Source of the DNA: Tolumonas auensis DSM 9187
Lineage (GTDB): Bacteria; Pseudomonadota; Gammaproteobacteria; Enterobacterales; Aeromonadaceae
NCBI RefSeq assembly: GCF_000023065.1
Contig: NC_012691.1
Coordinates: 3,188,501-3,252,500 of the forward strand
Length of the DNA stretch: 64,000 nucleotides
Reading direction: 5' to 3'
A program made the position numbers and the translations under genes. Shown piece after piece: positions 61,051 through 64,000 of the stretch. The notes under the pieces are model-generated. The model worked only from the letters and a program-made list of their open reading frames with translations. It did not search any database and was not told the DNA's origin. Position 1 is the first letter of the stretch. The number at the start of each line of letters is the position of its first letter.

Positions 61051-61078
61051 AAAAAAGCCTACCGAAGTAGGCTTTTTT
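61051..61078. terminator. Bidirectional terminator between the CBM48 gene and rplS
   Basis: AAAAAAGCCTAC-CGAA-GTAGGCTTTTTT with T runs on both strands, between converging genes. Confidence 0.93.
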
Positions 61079-61085
61079 ATTTTTA

Positions 61086-61433
61086 TCAGTTCAGCTTTTC
61101 TTTGATACGAGCAGCTTTACCTGACAGATTACGCAGGTAGTACAGTTTCGCACGGCGAACATCACCACGACGTTTCAGTTCTACGCTTGCAATCAGCGGG
61201 CTATGGGTCTGGAATACACGTTCCACACCTTCGCCATTAGAAATCTTACGAACAGTGAAAGCAGAATGCAGACCACGGTTACGCTTAGCGATAACAATGC
61301 CTTCAAACGCCTGCAGACGCTCTTTACCACCTTCGATAACACGAACTTGTACACGAACAGTATCACCCTGAGCAAAAGCAGGGATATCGGTACGTAATTG
61401 TTCCTGTTCCAGTTGTTTAATAATGTTGCTCAT
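61086..61433 (-). CDS. rplS: Large ribosomal subunit protein bL19
   Basis: The protein has 115 residues. [20 protein letters not shown] and [20 protein letters not shown] are the L19 motifs. It lies at the 30S-50S interface. It is last in rpsP-rimM-trmD-rplS, 31 bp after trmD, and starts after TAGGAAAT. Confidence 0.99.
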   Translation of the reverse strand: MSNIIKQLEQEQLRTDIPAFAQGDTVRVQVRVIEGGKERLQAFEGIVIAKRNRGLHSAFTVRKISNGEGVERVFQTHSPLIASVELKRRGDVRRAKLYYLRNLSGKAARIKEKLN

Positions 61434-61464
61434 TGTATTTCCTACCTAGAATAAACTGAAAACT

Positions 61465-62214
61465 CTACTGCTGTTCAGCATTCAACTCCTGAACATACTG
61501 GGCAAGCAACTTAGCTTGCTCGTCAGTCAGAGCTAGGTTATCAAGTAATTCCGGTCTTCTTTGCCATGTACGCCCCAATGACTGTTTCAGACGCCAGCGA
61601 CGAATATACTCATGATTACCACTCAGTAACACATCAGGAACCACTACTCCATCCAGACTCTCCGGACGCGTATAGTGGGGACAATCAAGCAGACCATCGG
61701 TAAAGGAATCTTGTTCAGCACTGGCCATATCGCCCAGAACGCCCGGAACAAGACGTGATACAGCATCGACTAAGGTCATTGCCGGTAATTCACCGCCACT
61801 TAACACATAGTCACCCACTGACCACTCTTCATCAATATCAGACTGAATTATACGCTCATCAATACCTTCGTATCGACCTGCGACTAAAATCAGCTTTTTG
61901 CAACGAGCTAGCTCAGTTACACCTGATTGCGTTAATTTTTTACCCTGAGGTGAAAGATAAATCACTTTCACATCATCTCCGGCAGCCTGTTTCGCAGCCT
62001 GGATAGCATCACGCAGCGGTTGCACCATCATCAGCATTCCGGGCCCGCCACCATACGGGCGGTCATCCACAGTGCGATGTTTATCATGGGCAAAATCACG
62101 AGGGTTCCAGTAATTAATATCCAGCAAACCCCGTTTAACCGCTCGGCCTGTTACCCCAAAATCCGTAATAGCACGGAACATGTCCGGGAAAAGGCTAATT
62201 ACCCCGATCCACAT
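61465..62214 (-). CDS. trmD: tRNA (guanine-N1)-methyltransferase TrmD
   Basis: The protein has 249 residues from the ATG at 62214, after GCGGAGG. The frame is open seven codons further. The SPOUT knot motifs are [14 protein letters not shown] and [13 protein letters not shown]. It methylates G37 of certain tRNAs, which prevents frameshifting. It is third in the rpsP operon. Confidence 0.97.
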   Translation of the reverse strand: MWIGVISLFPDMFRAITDFGVTGRAVKRGLLDINYWNPRDFAHDKHRTVDDRPYGGGPGMLMMVQPLRDAIQAAKQAAGDDVKVIYLSPQGKKLTQSGVTELARCKKLILVAGRYEGIDERIIQSDIDEEWSVGDYVLSGGELPAMTLVDAVSRLVPGVLGDMASAEQDSFTDGLLDCPHYTRPESLDGVVVPDVLLSGNHEYIRRWRLKQSLGRTWQRRPELLDNLALTDEQAKLLAQYVQELNAEQQ

Positions 62215-62244
62215 ACTACCTCCGCACAACAACAAATTTCGGAA

Positions 62245-62766
62245 TCAGAATCCCGGATCCCAATCGACTTCAATCAAACGAGCAGTGATATCAATATGTT
62301 TAATCACTTGTTCGTCAATGAATGGAATCAAACGTTCTTTCATACCAAAGGCATCATTCAAATTAGCCTGAACGACCAACACATCATTAGAACCAGTTTC
62401 CATCAGTTCAGAAACCGTTCCAAGTTGATAGCCTTTAGTAGTTACCACCGCACAACCAATCAGGTCACGCCAGTAGTAATCACCTTTCGGTAAAGCTGGT
62501 AACTGATCAGATAAAACAGCGATATCAGCACCGGTCAGTGCTTGCGCATCTTCACGGGAATCAACACCATCTATCTTACAAATCAGACCATTGTTGTGAC
62601 GTTTCCAACCGGTCAGCTGAATTTCACGCCACATCCCCTTGTCCATAATAAACCAAGGAGCATAATCAAAAATGCTTTCCGGATTATCAGTGAAAGAGTT
62701 GACCTTCAGCCAACCTTTGATGCCATAAACAGCACCAAGACGACCAACAACGATAGAACTATCCAC
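62245..62766 (-). CDS. rimM: 16S rRNA processing protein RimM
   Basis: The protein has 173 residues if started at the GTG at 62766, which has TGGGAG 5 nt upstream; a GTG four codons earlier is also possible. [20 protein letters not shown] is the RimM N-terminus, and a PRC-barrel domain follows. It binds S19 in 30S assembly. It is second in the rpsP operon. Confidence 0.95.
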
Positions 62767-62792
62767 GCTGACTCCCACCTACCAGATCGCAA

Positions 62793-63041
62793 TTAAGCCG
62801 CTTTAGACGCGTCTTTAACCAGTTTAGCAACACGATCAGACAGAGATGCACCCTGACCTACCCAATGTTGGATACGTTCCAGGTCCAGATTTACTTTCTC
62901 AGCCTGGCCAGCAGCCAGTGGGTTAAAGAAACCAACACGCTCAATAAAGCGACCATCACGCGCGAAGCGTGCATCGGCAACTACCACTTGGTAGAAAGGA
63001 CGCTTTTTCGCGCCGCCACGTTGTAAACGAATGGTTACCAT
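62793..63041 (-). CDS. rpsP: Small ribosomal subunit protein bS16
   Basis: The protein has 82 residues and starts [20 protein letters not shown]. It is a 30S assembly protein. The start follows GAGGACG. It is first in rpsP-rimM-trmD-rplS. Confidence 0.99.
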   Translation of the reverse strand: MVTIRLQRGGAKKRPFYQVVVADARFARDGRFIERVGFFNPLAAGQAEKVNLDLERIQHWVGQGASLSDRVAKLVKDASKAA

Positions 63042-63112
63042 ATCGTCCTCATTAACTTTGATTGAACAGGCTCACAACCTAATACGAGCCCCAGCTTAGA
63101 ATAAGCCGCGCA

Positions 63113-63140
63113 ATTTTACTTAGATCGCCACGAAAAGCAA
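63113..63140 (-). promoter_or_regulatory. rpsP operon promoter
   Basis: On the minus strand TTGCTT (63140-63135), a 16-bp spacer, TAAAAT (63118-63113), then a GC-rich discriminator (TGCGCGGC), as expected for a growth-rate-controlled promoter. The leader would be about 65 nt. Confidence 0.6.
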
Positions 63141-63194
63141 CCAAAGCTGATAGCACAGCCTAAAATATAGTTTTACAAAAATCAGATGTAACAC

Positions 63195-63220
63195 AAAAAC
63201 CCCGCTTATGCGGGGTTTTT
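63195..63220. terminator. rRNA operon terminator
   Basis: AAAAACCCCGC-TTAT-GCGGGGTTTTT. It lies 18 bp past the 3' end of 5S rRNA on the minus strand and would end the rrn transcript. Confidence 0.93.
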
Positions 63221-63237
63221 GTCTTCTTTCAATTTAG

Positions 63238-63356
63238 AAGCCTGGCAGTGTCCTACTCTCACATGGCGAATGCCACACTACCATCGGCGCTACAACGTTT
63301 CACTTCTGTGTTCGGCATGGGTACAGGTGGTTCCATCGCGCTATTGCCGCCAGGCA
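63238..63356 (-). rRNA. rrf: 5S ribosomal RNA
   Basis: The minus strand begins TGCCTGGCGGCAATAGCGCG and ends CACTGCCAGGCTT, about 119 nt; the ends pair as the 5S stem. Internal motifs such as CCGAACACAGAAGTGAAACG are typical. It is the last gene of a rrn operon that continues past the right edge. Confidence 0.97.
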
Positions 63357-63480
63357 TATTCGGGTCCCTTATCACTAACTCATTGGGTCTCGTTAGCAAT
63401 AAGTCTTGGAAAGCTGTGACCTCGCGGTCTTTATTTCGTTCATCAATCAAACAAGCGCTTCAAAACTACTTGGGTGTTGT

Positions 63481-64000
<520 letters not shown>

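Overview
The window is a stretch of gammaproteobacterial chromosome, about half G+C, carrying almost only housekeeping genes. The protein types fit the Aeromonadales best (a Tolumonas- or Aeromonas-like organism). LacZ, GlnE, GlnB, MetE and RppH are enterobacterial in style, ThyA is the longer Vibrio-like form, and the minor-pilin locus sits in Pseudomonas-like synteny next to ispH-lspA-ileS-ribF-murJ-rpsT. The genus call is an inference from remembered protein families, not from a search. No phage, integrase, transposase, CRISPR array or toxin-antitoxin pair was seen.

Layout. 1-0.7 kb: the start of a HAD phosphatase gene and a four-tRNA operon (Arg-His-Leu-Pro, the argX-hisR-leuT-proM order) with a strong promoter and terminator. 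0.8-5.8 kb: a TetR regulator with a perfect 18-bp palindrome and an RND efflux adaptor/pump pair without an outer-membrane channel. 5.9-13.7 kb: a sodium:alanine-type symporter, a lone lacZ with an elaborate upstream region, and glnE. 13.7-17.2 kb: a 111-bp inverted-repeat element, then zur facing znuCBA across a Zur box, with a 43-residue membrane microprotein placed ahead of znuC. 17.2-20.4 kb: a pirin, then rraB, luxS, a lytic-transglycosylase-like lipoprotein and glnB. 20.4-24.7 kb: rplM-rpsI, zapG, degQ and degS.

24.7-36.2 kb is the envelope and nitrogen-PTS block: murA-ibaG-mlaBCDEF on the minus strand, and kdsD-kdsC-lptC-lptA-lptB-rpoN-hpf-ptsN-rapZ-ptsO on the plus strand. It joins peptidoglycan precursor synthesis, retrograde phospholipid transport, Kdo synthesis and LPS export to sigma-54 and its phosphorelay regulators. 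36.2-39.5 kb: metR/metE, divergent, with tandem MetJ boxes. 39.6-45.5 kb: lgt, a fimT-like pseudopilin, and a minor pilin operon (pilE-pilV-pilW-pilX-pilY1). 45.6-53.0 kb: ispH-lspA-ileS-ribF-murJ and the divergent rpsT. 53.0-56.8 kb: a YgaV/BigR-type ArsR repressor, nhaR-nhaA, and thyA preceded by a small leader ORF. 56.9-63.0 kb: rppH-ptsP, mutH, a lone CBM48 protein, and the rpsP-rimM-trmD-rplS operon. 63.2 kb to the end: 5S rRNA and the 3' part of a 23S rRNA gene on the minus strand.

No clearly new large system is visible. The most interesting signals are small: the microprotein under Zur control, a 19-codon upstream ORF overlapping the lacZ start, the leader ORF and unusual spacer in front of thyA, a shortened PilY1 in a rearranged minor-pilin cluster, and several perfect palindromes upstream of regulated genes.
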